DNA of 64,000 bases from assembly GCF_004803895.1 (NCBI RefSeq), contig NZ_CP021978.1:7874001-7938000 (forward strand), written 5' to 3'. The notes beneath the pieces were generated by a model that saw nothing but the letters and a program-made list of their open reading frames with translations, did not search any database and was not told the origin of the DNA. Position numbers and translations under genes: made by a program. This DNA is from Streptomyces hawaiiensis (GTDB taxonomy: Bacteria; Actinomycetota; Actinomycetes; Streptomycetales; Streptomycetaceae). Of this stretch, positions 17,123 to 25,680 are shown in pieces. How positions within the stretch are numbered: position 1 is the stretch's first letter; the number at the start of each line of letters is the position of its first letter.

Positions 17123-19420
17123 ATGGCTTGGGCCGTGACCGAAGAGGACAACCGCAAGGTACAGACCGCCGTCCTGGGCGGATCCCAGGGGCATCAGCCC
17201 GTCTTCCTTCCCTTCGAGAAAGAGGATGCCCAGCGTCTCCGGCAGCTCCACGGTGCCGATGCGTTCAGCTGTGGTGCCCTCCTCGGAGGCTGCGGCCAGG
17301 TGCTGACCCTGCGCGCCTGCGGTAACAGGAAATCCCACTTCGCCCACCGCCCGCCCGTACGGTGCCGCCGCACCGCCGTGGGGGAGAACAGCGCGGACCA
17401 CCTGTACATCGGAGAGGCCCTCGTCCTCTGGCTGCGCGGGCAGGGCCAACCGAACATCACGGTCGCGTACGTCCAGCAGGCCCATGCCCGCAGCGACTCG
17501 ATAGAGATCCGGTTCGGGCCGAAAGGGCGACGCCGCCTTCTGCACGTACAGATGGTCCGCCGCTCCTTCTCCGAGTGGAAGGACGACAGCAGAAGGCTCC
17601 AAGCCGCGCCCGGCAAGCGCCCAATGATTCGCACATACGGGCCGGAGAGCGAACTCTCCCCCTACGAGGTACAGGCCGCCGGATACGCGCTGCGCTTCCG
17701 GTGCGAGACGCGTGACGGCACGCGAGAGGTGTCGATCGGTACGCAGTCGCCTGATCACACGGTTCAGTGGACGATTCTCGAACGGTGCCGCCTGAGCGAC
17801 CTGGGACTCGTGACGCCGTCCCTCGAAGTGGCTTCGGAGGGCGACGTTCTGCGTCTCAAGACAGCGGAGGGGGCTGCGACGTCGGCGCCTCAGCCACGGC
17901 GACAGGCAACCGAACGGGACAAGGTGCGCGGGCGGGAGAAGCAGCCGTGGGCGACGGATTCCCCACCACACCAGACGGCCGGGGCCGCACTCCAGGAAAC
18001 TGTCGATCCCCGGGTGGAGGCGGCGCGGGCAGGGCTCCCGCCGGTCGTCGACGATCTCCTGCATCGTTTCACGGCCGCGGGGTTGGGCCTCACGCTGGTC
18101 GGCACCTCGGTGCGCCAGGCGCTGGAGGGGAACGTCGGTCACGAACTCGACTTCGTCACGGAATCCGACGTGCAGCAGATACGACAGATCATTCACGGCT
18201 GGGGAGACGAGGTCCGGGTTCACCGAGAACACACACCCGGTGTCGTGAGCCTGCGCAAGCAGTCGGACACCGACAACTACAGCCTGCGGATCAGCGCATG
18301 TCCGACACCGCCGCACGACCGTTCCCCCAGATCCCGACGTGCGGTACACGAGAAGGCGTTGGAGGCATACCTGCGGCGCAGGGATTTCACCATCGACGCC
18401 ATGGCCCTCGGACTGTCGCGCGTGACCCTGACGGATCTCTTCGGCGGCCTTCGGGACCTGGAGCGGCGCGTACTGCGCACGCCGCGCGCGCCTACGGCGT
18501 CGATCGCCAACGACCCGCCGCTGATGCTTCGAGTGGTTCGCGGTGCGGCCCGACTTGGCTTCGAACCGGTATCGGAGCTGAGGGACGCGATGCACACCAT
18601 GGCGCGACGAGTCACCGAGGTCCCAGCTGAACACGTGCGGGAGGAGCTCACGGCTACCATGCTCGCGGCCCGGCCCAGTACCGGTCTGCGCCTGTTGGTC
18701 GACACGCGACTCGCCGAACACGTCCTGCCGGAGCTGCCGGCCCTGCGGTTCGAAAGCGCCGAACATCACCGTCACAAGGACATCTACGAGCACACACTGA
18801 AGGTCCTCGACCAGGCCATCGCCCTGGAGACGGACGGGCCCGACCTGACACTGCGGTTGGCGGCGTTGCTCCACGACATCGGTACGCCACGCACCCGCCG
18901 GACCGGCCGGGACGGTCGTGTCTCCTTCCACCACCACGAGGTAGTGGGGCGCAATATGGCCCGCAAACGTCTTCGTGCCCTGGCGTATCCGGGGCAACTG
19001 ATCGAGGATGTCGCCCGGTTGGTGGAGCTGCATCTCCGGTTCCACGGCTATGTCGACGGGCGGTGGACCGACCCCGCTGTGCGTCGTTACGTTCGCGACG
19101 CAGGCCCGCTGCTCGGCCGGCTGCACCAGCTGACCCGCGCCGACTGCACCACGCGCAACCAACGGAAGGCGAATGCCCTCGCGCGTGCCTACGACTCCCT
19201 GGAAGAGCGCATCGAGCACCTGGCTGTCGAGGACGAACGGCAGTCCGCCCGTCCGGACCTCAACGGCCACCAGATCATGGAGGTTCTCGGCATCCGTCCC
19301 GGGGCCGAGCTTGGAAGAGCCTATGAATACATGCGGGACCTCCGCATCGAGAAAGGCCCCATGAATTTCGAGACGGCCAGGGACGCGCTGCTGGAATGGC
19401 GAGCCCGGCGGGACCGCTGA
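17123..19420 (+). CDS. CoiA-like domain fused to a CCA-tRNA-nucleotidyltransferase-like and HD domain
   Basis: This 765-residue fusion has an N-terminal part (about 1-250) resembling competence protein CoiA and related nuclease-like domains: cysteines at 50, 57, 66 and 81 around CGNRKSHFAHRP, then GEALVLWLRGQ. A charged linker (250-290) follows. Residues 300-765 match poly(A) polymerase/CCA-adding enzymes: LVGTSVRQALEG, RRRDFTIDAMAL (418-429), LTDLFGGLRDLERRVLR and NDPPLMLRVVRGAARLGF. An HD domain follows with LLHDIGTPR (HD at 584-585) and HHH at 603-605. The nucleotidyltransferase motif, normally DxD, reads ELDF (341-344), and the usual GGxVRD is GTSVRQ, so its activity may be altered. Normal CCA enzymes are shorter and lack the CoiA part. 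Element copy d lies upstream. A tRNA- or nucleic-acid-targeting defence effector is an inference. Confidence 0.78.
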   Translation: MAWAVTEEDNRKVQTAVLGGSQGHQPVFLPFEKEDAQRLRQLHGADAFSCGALLGGCGQVLTLRACGNRKSHFAHRPPVRCRRTAVGENSADHLYIGEALVLWLRGQGQPNITVAYVQQAHARSDSIEIRFGPKGRRRLLHVQMVRRSFSEWKDDSRRLQAAPGKRPMIRTYGPESELSPYEVQAAGYALRFRCETRDGTREVSIGTQSPDHTVQWTILERCRLSDLGLVTPSLEVASEGDVLRLKTAEGAATSAPQPRRQATERDKVRGREKQPWATDSPPHQTAGAALQETVDPRVEAARAGLPPVVDDLLHRFTAAGLGLTLVGTSVRQALEGNVGHELDFVTESDVQQIRQIIHGWGDEVRVHREHTPGVVSLRKQSDTDNYSLRISACPTPPHDRSPRSRRAVHEKALEAYLRRRDFTIDAMALGLSRVTLTDLFGGLRDLERRVLRTPRAPTASIANDPPLMLRVVRGAARLGFEPVSELRDAMHTMARRVTEVPAEHVREELTATMLAARPSTGLRLLVDTRLAEHVLPELPALRFESAEHHRHKDIYEHTLKVLDQAIALETDGPDLTLRLAALLHDIGTPRTRRTGRDGRVSFHHHEVVGRNMARKRLRALAYPGQLIEDVARLVELHLRFHGYVDGRWTDPAVRRYVRDAGPLLGRLHQLTRADCTTRNQRKANALARAYDSLEERIEHLAVEDERQSARPDLNGHQIMEVLGIRPGAELGRAYEYMRDLRIEKGPMNFETARDALLEWRARRDR

Positions 19421-19462
19421 CTCCGGCCGGCCCTCCGACCGACGCACGACCAAGGCAGGCTG

Positions 19463-19597
19463 GCGAAGGATGCCGAGACCTGGGCGTCCGCCCTGCACTA
19501 CTCCGACGGAGCGACCCAGGACGGAGCCGTGGGGGACTACAGCGGAAAGGTCAAGCAGATCTCGCTCTCCACGGGTGCAAGTGAGCCCGGCTCGTAG
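19463..19597 (+). pseudogene. Possible C-terminal remnant of an unidentified gene
   Basis: A frame ending in TAG at 19595-19597 encodes about 44 residues including KDAETWASALHYSDGATQD and YSGKVKQISLS, with Streptomyces-like codon use but no credible start. It reads like the tail of a larger protein left after a rearrangement. The parent family was not recognised. Confidence 0.3.
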
Positions 19598-19672
19598 GGC
19601 GAGCTGACCTGCGGGCACCCACGGTGCCGAAATCCCGTCGAGTTCCGCTCGGGCGGCGCCTACCCTGCTTGC

Positions 19673-20002
19673 ATGGCCCACGCGAAGACCTCGTATGTCT
19701 GTCTGCCCTGCCGGGCCTCGTACAAGCAGCCCTACGACAGGGACAGGCAGCGGAGCTGCCCCCGCTGCACGCAGCCACTGATCCATGTGGGCTCCGCCTT
19801 CGCCACACCCCGCCGCCGGGACACAGCGGCCTGGCGGACGCTGTCCGTGCTGCTGCACGCGGGCGTCCGCTTCCACAAGAGCTGCTGCGGCGGGCCCGGC
19901 TACCGTCCCCGCTCCCTGAGCGAGGTTCGCGAGCGGATGACGTACGCCCGGCGCAGCGGCGAGCCCTTCGCCAGGGCACTCGTACGGTACGAGGTGCCCT
20001 GA
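19673..20002 (+). CDS. Small zinc-ribbon protein
   Basis: This 109-residue basic protein has two CxxC pairs (YVCLPCRA and SCPRCTQP, residues about 10-13 and 29-32) that should bind one zinc, and a further CC pair in HKSCCGGPGYRPRSLSEVRERM. Similar short zinc-ribbon proteins are common and uncharacterised in Streptomyces, sometimes misannotated as metabolic enzymes. It stands alone, with no element copy upstream, and may be a passenger in the island. Confidence 0.72.
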   Translation: MAHAKTSYVCLPCRASYKQPYDRDRQRSCPRCTQPLIHVGSAFATPRRRDTAAWRTLSVLLHAGVRFHKSCCGGPGYRPRSLSEVRERMTYARRSGEPFARALVRYEVP

Positions 20003-20302
20003 CCCCGACCCGGGGCCGAAGAGGGCGGCCGCGGGGGACGAGAACCAACCGGGCCCGTGCGGAGGCTGGTTCCCGTGCCGTGCAGTCAGGTGTGGAGCGG
20101 CTGTGTCAAGCCGCCTGAACAGGGGCGGAGCTCCCTGCTGGAACCATGTCCACCGAGATCACTGTTCGGCTGGGAGCTCCGTGGGTGCCGAGCCTGGCCT
20201 CCTTCGTGAGGTTGTCGTCGATGAAGGGGCGTTCGCGCCCCAAGTGTCCGACTGGCGGACGAAAGGCAGGCAGACTCTGATCCCCCGTCGACCTGGAGAT
20301 AC
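20003..20302. other. 300-bp gap with inverted repeats
   Basis: No gene is supported. The gap contains a CGGAGCTCCC/GGGAGCTCCG pair about 36 bp apart (between 20125 and 20190). It also has a compact hairpin with GGGGCG/CGCCCC arms around a TTCG loop (20226-20241), which is a likely terminator for the converging transcripts. Confidence 0.5.
20226..20241. terminator. UUCG-capped hairpin between convergent genes
   Basis: A 6-bp G/C stem with a TTCG tetraloop lies between the rightward zinc-ribbon gene and the leftward WXG-type operon. It is a stable, typical Streptomyces terminator shape without a U-tract. Confidence 0.5.
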
Positions 20303-20647
20303 TCAGAGTTCGGGGGCGAGCAGGGTCAGCCGCAGCAGCGCTGCGACAGCCAGCACTGCGGGGATGGCGTACCACCACTTGCCCAGCCACCTGGCCTTTG
20401 AGAACAGCCACGTCAGCAGGGCCATGACGCCGGAGAAGGCCAGGCCGACACTGGCTGCGACGCCGGAATTGGCCACGGCTTGCTTGTCCCAGGGGCCGTC
20501 TGGCTCGACCATGTAGGCGGTGAGCACGACATAGCCCGTCACCAGCATCGCCAGAGCCAGCACGAGCGCGCACACGGCGGTGGCGACCCGGCTGGGGGAC
20601 CTCGGCTGCCGGCTCTCGCGCACACCGGCTGTCGGGGTGAAGCTCAC
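20303..20647 (-). CDS. Small membrane protein of the WXG-type cassette
   Basis: This 114-residue protein has three hydrophobic segments (VATAVCALVLALAMLVTGYVV, GVAASVGLAFSGVMALLTWLF, WWYAIPAVLAVAALLRLTLL). The GTG start overlaps the stop codon of the transglycosylase-like gene, so it is the last gene of a coupled three-gene operon. It could anchor or protect against the preceding protein; this is an inference. Confidence 0.72.
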   Translation of the reverse strand: MSFTPTAGVRESRQPRSPSRVATAVCALVLALAMLVTGYVVLTAYMVEPDGPWDKQAVANSGVAASVGLAFSGVMALLTWLFSKARWLGKWWYAIPAVLAVAALLRLTLLAPEL

Positions 20648-21981
20648 CTCAGTGCCTCTCTCGCATCATCCAGTTTCCGGTCGAAACCCCGACCATATGC
20701 CTGGGCGTCGCTGCTTTCGTAGTAGGGGCCGCCGTTGTAGCGGGCCGCCAGTTCCTGCATCTGGGCGCGGGTCATCTGGCTCGGCGGTACGTCCGCGAAG
20801 CTGCTCTCCGCCTTGAGCTGGGCCAAGTACTCGGACGCGATGAAGGTGTTCTGGGCCGGGTCCTTGGTCGCTTCCACGATGGCGTCCCGCTGCATGTCGG
20901 TGAGGTTGTGCGGGTCGTACCCGAGTACTTCGGCGGCCCGGCGGACCTGGATCGCGATCGGGCCCATCGACGTCTGGTCGGCGTCCTCGAGACCGGGAAC
21001 GTTCCTTCGTGCTCCATACGCCGCGTCGTCGAGCCAGCCGGGGTCGCCCTCCACCTCCTGCCAGGCGATACCGGCGACCATCTCGGGCGGCAGTCCGGCG
21101 TCCTGGGCGGCGGCTTTGATGAGCTCCTTGTTGGCAGAGACGTACTCGCGGCGGCCCTCGTCCGAGTTGGACCACAACCAGTAGTTGTTGCCCTGGGCGT
21201 CGGGCAGGCCGTCAACGCGCATCTTGATGCGGTACAGCGGCTCGGAGATCACAACGTGGTCCCCCATCGTGGGGAACGCGTCCACCTTGGGACCGGAGCC
21301 CGGAAGCTGGGCGTAGGGGTTGTCGCCGGCCTGCCGTGCCTCGGCGCGCAGCGGGCCCAGGTTCTGCAAGAACTGTTCCGGGTCGCCGATGGTGCTGCGG
21401 AAGTCGGGCAGGGAACGGTAAGCGGCCTGAACCACCGCCATGCACGTCTCGCGTGCCTCGGACTCCACGCGCAAGGCGTCGCCGTAGTGGTCCTTGGTCT
21501 GGTTGTAGTAGCGCTCGGCGTCCTCGCGGATGGCGTCCAGGTCGACACTCAGCTCGGCGAACCAGTCCAGCACACCCGTGGTGTCCCGCAGGTCCTCCCA
21601 CTGCCGCAGGGGCTCCGCAGCGCGCGCGGTCGGGGTGATCGCGGAGGCCTCCCGGCCCATCACCTCCGCCAACTTGCCCTCGGTCTGCTGCCCACTCTTG
21701 AAGTGGCTCTTGGCGGTGGTGACCGCCTCCGCGTACGACGAGAGCGCCTTACCCGCCCTACTGAATGCCTCCGACAAGGCGTCGGTGAGCTTCCTGGCCT
21801 CGCCCAGGCGTTTGACGTACAGGTCACGGGCTTCGCTCTGCCAGTCCACCTTGCCCGCCTTGCGGAATGCGTCGTCGGTGGTGTCGATCAGCTTGTGCAG
21901 GCGGTTGAACTCCGCTGCGTTGCGCTCGATGAGTGCCGGGTTCGAGTCCTCCAGGAACTCGACGTCCTTGCGATAGGCCAC
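20644..21981 (-). CDS. WXG100-type helical protein with a C-terminal lytic-transglycosylase-like domain
   Basis: This 445-residue protein has an N-terminal helical-hairpin region (residues 1-180; FLEDSNPALIERNAAEFNRLHKLID, SYAEAVTTAKSHFKSG) like WXG100/LXG secreted proteins. The C-terminal region from about 270 resembles a goose-lysozyme-type transglycosylase (ELIKAAAQDAGLPPEMVAGIAWQEVEGDP, TSMGPIAIQV, AARYNGGPYYES). There is no signal peptide, which suits export by a type VII secretion route. The upstream gene ends 6 bp away and the downstream one overlaps. A cell-wall-active secreted protein is likely; its relation to phage defence is unclear. Confidence 0.75.
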   Translation of the reverse strand: MAYRKDVEFLEDSNPALIERNAAEFNRLHKLIDTTDDAFRKAGKVDWQSEARDLYVKRLGEARKLTDALSEAFSRAGKALSSYAEAVTTAKSHFKSGQQTEGKLAEVMGREASAITPTARAAEPLRQWEDLRDTTGVLDWFAELSVDLDAIREDAERYYNQTKDHYGDALRVESEARETCMAVVQAAYRSLPDFRSTIGDPEQFLQNLGPLRAEARQAGDNPYAQLPGSGPKVDAFPTMGDHVVISEPLYRIKMRVDGLPDAQGNNYWLWSNSDEGRREYVSANKELIKAAAQDAGLPPEMVAGIAWQEVEGDPGWLDDAAYGARRNVPGLEDADQTSMGPIAIQVRRAAEVLGYDPHNLTDMQRDAIVEATKDPAQNTFIASEYLAQLKAESSFADVPPSQMTRAQMQELAARYNGGPYYESSDAQAYGRGFDRKLDDAREALR

Positions 21982-21987
21982 AGCGGA

Positions 21988-22446
21988 TCACCGGTCCTTG
22001 GCTTCGACGTAGCTGCCGCCCGCGAGGACGGAGCGCAGCCGATCGCGGACGTGCTGGTCGTACTCGGTGTACGCGTTGTTCGCTGACTTCAGATGGCCGG
22101 CCAGCGCCGCGAGCAGCACGACCGCGTCGTCGTACTGGTCCTTGGCGTACCGGGCGAAGGTGTCGACTTTCGCGGCCACATCGGGATGGGACCGGGGAAC
22201 ACGGCACACCGTAGCGTTCTCCGCGTCCATCCGCCCCTCGTAGAGAACTCCTGCGACCTCGATGAGCAGATGTGAACTTCCGTCAACAGACTCCGCGTTC
22301 ACGGAAAACCCGTCTCGGAGTGCGCCCGGACTGTCAGAGGATCCCCCTCCGTCAACCGGCAGCTGGTTCAGCTGCGTGTGGGCCGAATGCTGCTGCCGTG
22401 CCAAGGCATCCGTCTTGAGCTGAGCCCACTCTTCTTCCCATGACAC
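21988..22446 (-). CDS. WXG-type small partner protein
   Basis: The protein is 152 residues from the GTG at 22446 (MSWEEEWAQLKTDALAR), a start chosen because the conserved-looking sequence begins with SWEEEW; an ATG at 22485 is possible. The C-terminal half (HPDVAAKVDTFARYAKDQYDDAVVLLAALAGHLKSANNAYTEYD) is helical like WXG100 proteins. It is the first gene of the three-gene leftward cassette, 6 bp before the transglycosylase-like gene. Confidence 0.7.
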   Translation of the reverse strand: MSWEEEWAQLKTDALARQQHSAHTQLNQLPVDGGGSSDSPGALRDGFSVNAESVDGSSHLLIEVAGVLYEGRMDAENATVCRVPRSHPDVAAKVDTFARYAKDQYDDAVVLLAALAGHLKSANNAYTEYDQHVRDRLRSVLAGGSYVEAKDR

Positions 22447-22710
22447 TCTGACCGCCCCCGTTCGGTTGTGACATTGCCTGAGCATATGTGCCTGTCCAAG
22501 CAGTCAAGTCTGTCACGGGTGGGCCAATGGTGATCAAACGTGTCGGGTTCGTGTTAACCAACTAACCTGCTGGCGCCACCCGTTCAGGGGTCCTCACCCC
22601 GAGCCCGCTGTCCCGGGACATGATTTCGTTGCTCGCTGCCGACACGGACGCGGCGACCCCGTGGCCGGCCACCGCTTACGTCCCCGGTCTTCGACCCCGC
22701 GAACTCGGCC

Positions 22711-23037
22711 ATGTACGCGATCGAGAACGAACACCTGAAGACCGACGCGAAGAGTCAGGGCGCCCGTCGCATGCTGGGTGACGTCGAGCGAGCAACCGGT
22801 AGCGAGGAGCCGATGCTCTCCGCCGTCGTCGCAGGGAGGGCGGGCGGTCCTGTGCCCTCCTTCTGCGACATTCTCAAAGCCGCGGGCCTGGCTGTCCCGC
22901 AGACCGACAAGGCACTGCTGAAGATCTGGCGCCACGAGCAGGAACGCGCGCACGCCACCTACGCGAACCCGCCCCGCCCGCTGCCACCCAGGCTGGTGCC
23001 GACGGTGTCCCAGACCGCGTCACGAACTGACTGTTGA
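22711..23037 (+). CDS. Unknown short protein, possibly a truncated gene
   Basis: This 108-residue frame was not recognised. The middle (KSQGARRMLGDVERATGSEEPMLSAVV, ILKAAGLAVPQTDKALLKIWRHEQERAH) looks like real protein with good codon bias. The frame extends upstream of the ATG in protein-like sequence (VFDPANSA) but reaches no supported start, which suggests an N-terminally truncated remnant. It converges on the GmrSD-type gene with 3 bp between stop codons. Confidence 0.42.
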   Translation: MYAIENEHLKTDAKSQGARRMLGDVERATGSEEPMLSAVVAGRAGGPVPSFCDILKAAGLAVPQTDKALLKIWRHEQERAHATYANPPRPLPPRLVPTVSQTASRTDC

Positions 23038-23040
23038 CCG

Positions 23041-25587
23041 TCAGCCCCGCCGCGCCAGATCCAGCGCCGCCACCCCCACGAACCAGTCCAGCACCTCGCA
23101 GATCTCGTCACTGTGCTCCGCGAAGACCCTGACCGGGAAGGACGGACGCAGCTCCAGTTTCGCCTCGGGCAGGTCGATGCCGTCGATCTTGTTCAGGCGG
23201 TTCAGGAGTTCTCGGCGCTGCTCCGTGTCGTCGAAGGGGCTGCGGGTCTTCAGGTACTGGAAGACCACCTCGACCGTTCCGCTGACGGGGTAGATCCCGA
23301 CCGGCCACATCAGGTGCGGTCGACGACTGGTCCCGAGGTCCAGCATGGGGAAGCAACTCGTCTCCTCGTAGCGGCCGTAGGTCACGTGGCCGCCCTGGCG
23401 GCGCCAGAAGTCGAGGGCCGCCACGACTCCGGCGTACGCGTCAGGCGAGTTCTCCCGCAACTGCGCGCGGAACCGCTCGGCCGCCGCCGCATCCTCCCCC
23501 TCGGGGAGTGGGTCGTGGGCGGCGGGCTGTGCCACGTCCCTGCCCAGCAGGGTGGCCAGCTCGGCGGCCGACAGGCGCTGGGAAGGGTGGGCCCGCCCGA
23601 GGGAGTCGAAGCGCACTCCTTCGCTCGCCAGCAGTTCCTGCGGCGGCGGCCGGTCACTGCCGTCCGCCCAGCGGAACTGCTGGGAGATCCTGCCCTCCAC
23701 GGTGAGCACCCGGTAGGCGCCGATCACGCTCGTGTTGGCGCCCAGGTAGGCCCCGACGGGCATCGGGTGGCTGCCGATCAGCTCGGCGACATCGCCGTAC
23801 GTCGTCCAGGTGCCGCTCGGCATCGCCACGAGAGCGGCACGTAGCTCGACCCAGCCCGGCGATTCCTCACCGGTCGGCTTGACTCCGCCGATCGGACCGG
23901 GCCACAGCTCCACGGCACGGTCGGCCAGGCGGTCGGCACGTTCCAGGATCTGTGTTTTGCCCCAGCGCTCTGCCGAGGAGATCTCGAGGTTCATGCGCAG
24001 GGCACTGGAGTCGAGGATCTGCTGCTTGCGTTCGAAGGGGTGATTGGAGAGCTTGGCGTTGTCGCCGGTCAGCGTCAGGTTGCCGAGCGTGTGCACCAGA
24101 AGGTCGTGCAGTTCCTGCGGAGTCTGGTTCGGCTCCGTTTCCTCGGCGAGCAGGTCGAACCAGGCGGGAGCGGGGCGTTGCGGCAGGACGTGCTCCACAC
24201 TGAGGGCCGCCTTGGCGAAATCCACGGGCTCGGAGGCGGCGTAGCTCTCCTCCAGGCGGCGCAGGATGTAGCTGCGCTGGGGAGGGCGCCCAGACCAGTA
24301 GAACGGTTTCGTGCGGACCGCCTCGCGCAGTTCCTCGTCGCTCGGCCAACGCCGTCGCCGGCCGGACAGGAACCGCTTCACCGCCTCGGCGGCCGGTCGG
24401 TCGGTCTCGAGCTCCTTCGGCGCCTCCATGAAGATACGGTTGAGGTTGGTGGTCGGCGTCTGACAGATCAGGCGGCGCACCAGATAGGACTCGACGTAGC
24501 CCAGCGCCTGGGCGGCGTCGTCCGGGGTCGTCCTGCCGGCGTCGAGAAGGTCCAGCAGGTGCAGCGTGAGCGGGTAGTGGGTCTGGCCACCCCAGGCGGC
24601 CAGACGCTCCAGGACCGCCCGAAGGGCGGGAGACCGCTCACGCGCGGGATCGATGATCCGCAGGAATCGCCTGGCTCGCTGGGCAAGTTGCTCGATCTCG
24701 CGCTGCAGCGCGTCCTCATCGCCGGTCAGCGGCTGGAGTCGTTTCTGCTGCTCGCGGTAGATCTCACTCTGCTTGGTCTTGTAGTGGCCACGTACCACCA
24801 GGTCGAGCCAGACCAGGAGTTCGAGGTTCTTCGGACCGAGACTCCGCTGCATGGGCAGCCACAGTTCCTGGTAAATCCGCTCGCCACGCTTGGGCAGCAG
24901 CATGAACACGTAGTTGCGCAGCAGGTCGCTCTGACTGAGCCCGACCCCCGTGTTGTTGATCGACTCGAAGATCCGGTACACGTTGTCGCCCGGCTCGGCG
25001 GTGATCTCCACGATGGAGAGCAGGTCCTTGAGCGCCGTCTCGACCGTGGCGGCCCACTGCGCGTCGCCCGCCTCGTGGCCCTCGGTGAGCGCACCGCGGA
25101 AGAACCGGTAGGCAGCCCCGATGTTGTCGCCTCCGCCGGCGTCCGCCCGGGACTGGACACAGGCGGTGTACGCCTCCCGGTCCGCCTGCGTGGGCAGCAA
25201 CCGATAGTGGTCCGCGCCCTCGTGGAACTCGTTGACCAGTATCTGGCGGTGTACCCGGTCGACTCCGCGCGCGTCACCCATCTCCTTCAGATGGTCGCGC
25301 AGCGCGGTGAAGGCCAGCATCAGCGTGGTCAACCGCTGTTGTCCGTCCACCACCAGCCATCGCTGCACCCCACCCGCTTGGATCTGACCGGGTGCGAGCA
25401 CCACCGAGCCGAGGAAGTGTGGCGCGGCCGGCTCCCCGGCCAGGTGCTGGTCGACGAGTTCGCCGACGTCCTCCCACAGCCGCTGAAGCTGCTCCCTGCC
25501 CCAGCTGTACGTGCGCTGGTAGAGCGGCACCTGGAACTGCTTGTCCCCTTGGACGAGCTTCAGGAAGGTGATCTCCTGGGCGCGCAT
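23041..25587 (-). CDS. GmrSD-type restriction enzyme (DUF262/DUF1524) with alkyltransferase-like domain
   Basis: This 848-residue protein begins with a DUF262 domain: QVPLYQRTYSWG (19-30) and VVDGQQRLTTL (79-89), a ParB/Srx-like NTP-hydrolysing fold. The DUF1524 HNH nuclease domain follows with EHVLPQ (H466) and HTLGNLTLTGDNAKLSNHPFERKQQIL. This pairing defines GmrSD-type type IV restriction enzymes. Unusually, residues about 580-660 resemble the DNA-binding domain of O6-alkylguanine transferases (WTTYGDVAELIG at 594-605, later GAYRV at 623-627). The reactive cysteine of the PCHRV motif is absent, as in alkyltransferase-like proteins. A further unassigned domain fills 690-848. It follows the ParB-like gene by 93 bp and is probably co-transcribed with it. 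Recognition of modified bases by the extra domain is an inference. Confidence 0.85.
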   Translation of the reverse strand: MRAQEITFLKLVQGDKQFQVPLYQRTYSWGREQLQRLWEDVGELVDQHLAGEPAAPHFLGSVVLAPGQIQAGGVQRWLVVDGQQRLTTLMLAFTALRDHLKEMGDARGVDRVHRQILVNEFHEGADHYRLLPTQADREAYTACVQSRADAGGGDNIGAAYRFFRGALTEGHEAGDAQWAATVETALKDLLSIVEITAEPGDNVYRIFESINNTGVGLSQSDLLRNYVFMLLPKRGERIYQELWLPMQRSLGPKNLELLVWLDLVVRGHYKTKQSEIYREQQKRLQPLTGDEDALQREIEQLAQRARRFLRIIDPARERSPALRAVLERLAAWGGQTHYPLTLHLLDLLDAGRTTPDDAAQALGYVESYLVRRLICQTPTTNLNRIFMEAPKELETDRPAAEAVKRFLSGRRRRWPSDEELREAVRTKPFYWSGRPPQRSYILRRLEESYAASEPVDFAKAALSVEHVLPQRPAPAWFDLLAEETEPNQTPQELHDLLVHTLGNLTLTGDNAKLSNHPFERKQQILDSSALRMNLEISSAERWGKTQILERADRLADRAVELWPGPIGGVKPTGEESPGWVELRAALVAMPSGTWTTYGDVAELIGSHPMPVGAYLGANTSVIGAYRVLTVEGRISQQFRWADGSDRPPPQELLASEGVRFDSLGRAHPSQRLSAAELATLLGRDVAQPAAHDPLPEGEDAAAAERFRAQLRENSPDAYAGVVAALDFWRRQGGHVTYGRYEETSCFPMLDLGTSRRPHLMWPVGIYPVSGTVEVVFQYLKTRSPFDDTEQRRELLNRLNKIDGIDLPEAKLELRPSFPVRVFAEHSDEICEVLDWFVGVAALDLARRG

Positions 25588-25680
25588 GCGCCTCCCTTTC
25601 CTACGGCACCCAGACGGGTGTACAGGGTCGAGCCGTTCATGTCCGATGTCTCACGACCCAGAGGCAGTTGTCCGATGAAT

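Noticed and set aside
16922..19876. Long minus-strand frame of 984 residues opposite the CoiA/CCA-like gene
   Set aside because: It is a shadow frame: the opposite strand carries recognisable CCA-type and HD motifs and a ribosome site, while this frame has none.
22271..22287. An eighth partial match to the element (TGTGAACTTCCGTCAAC)
   Set aside because: It has the wrong bases and spacing after TGTGAAC and lies inside the coding sequence of the WXG-type partner, about 170 bp after its start, so it is treated as chance.
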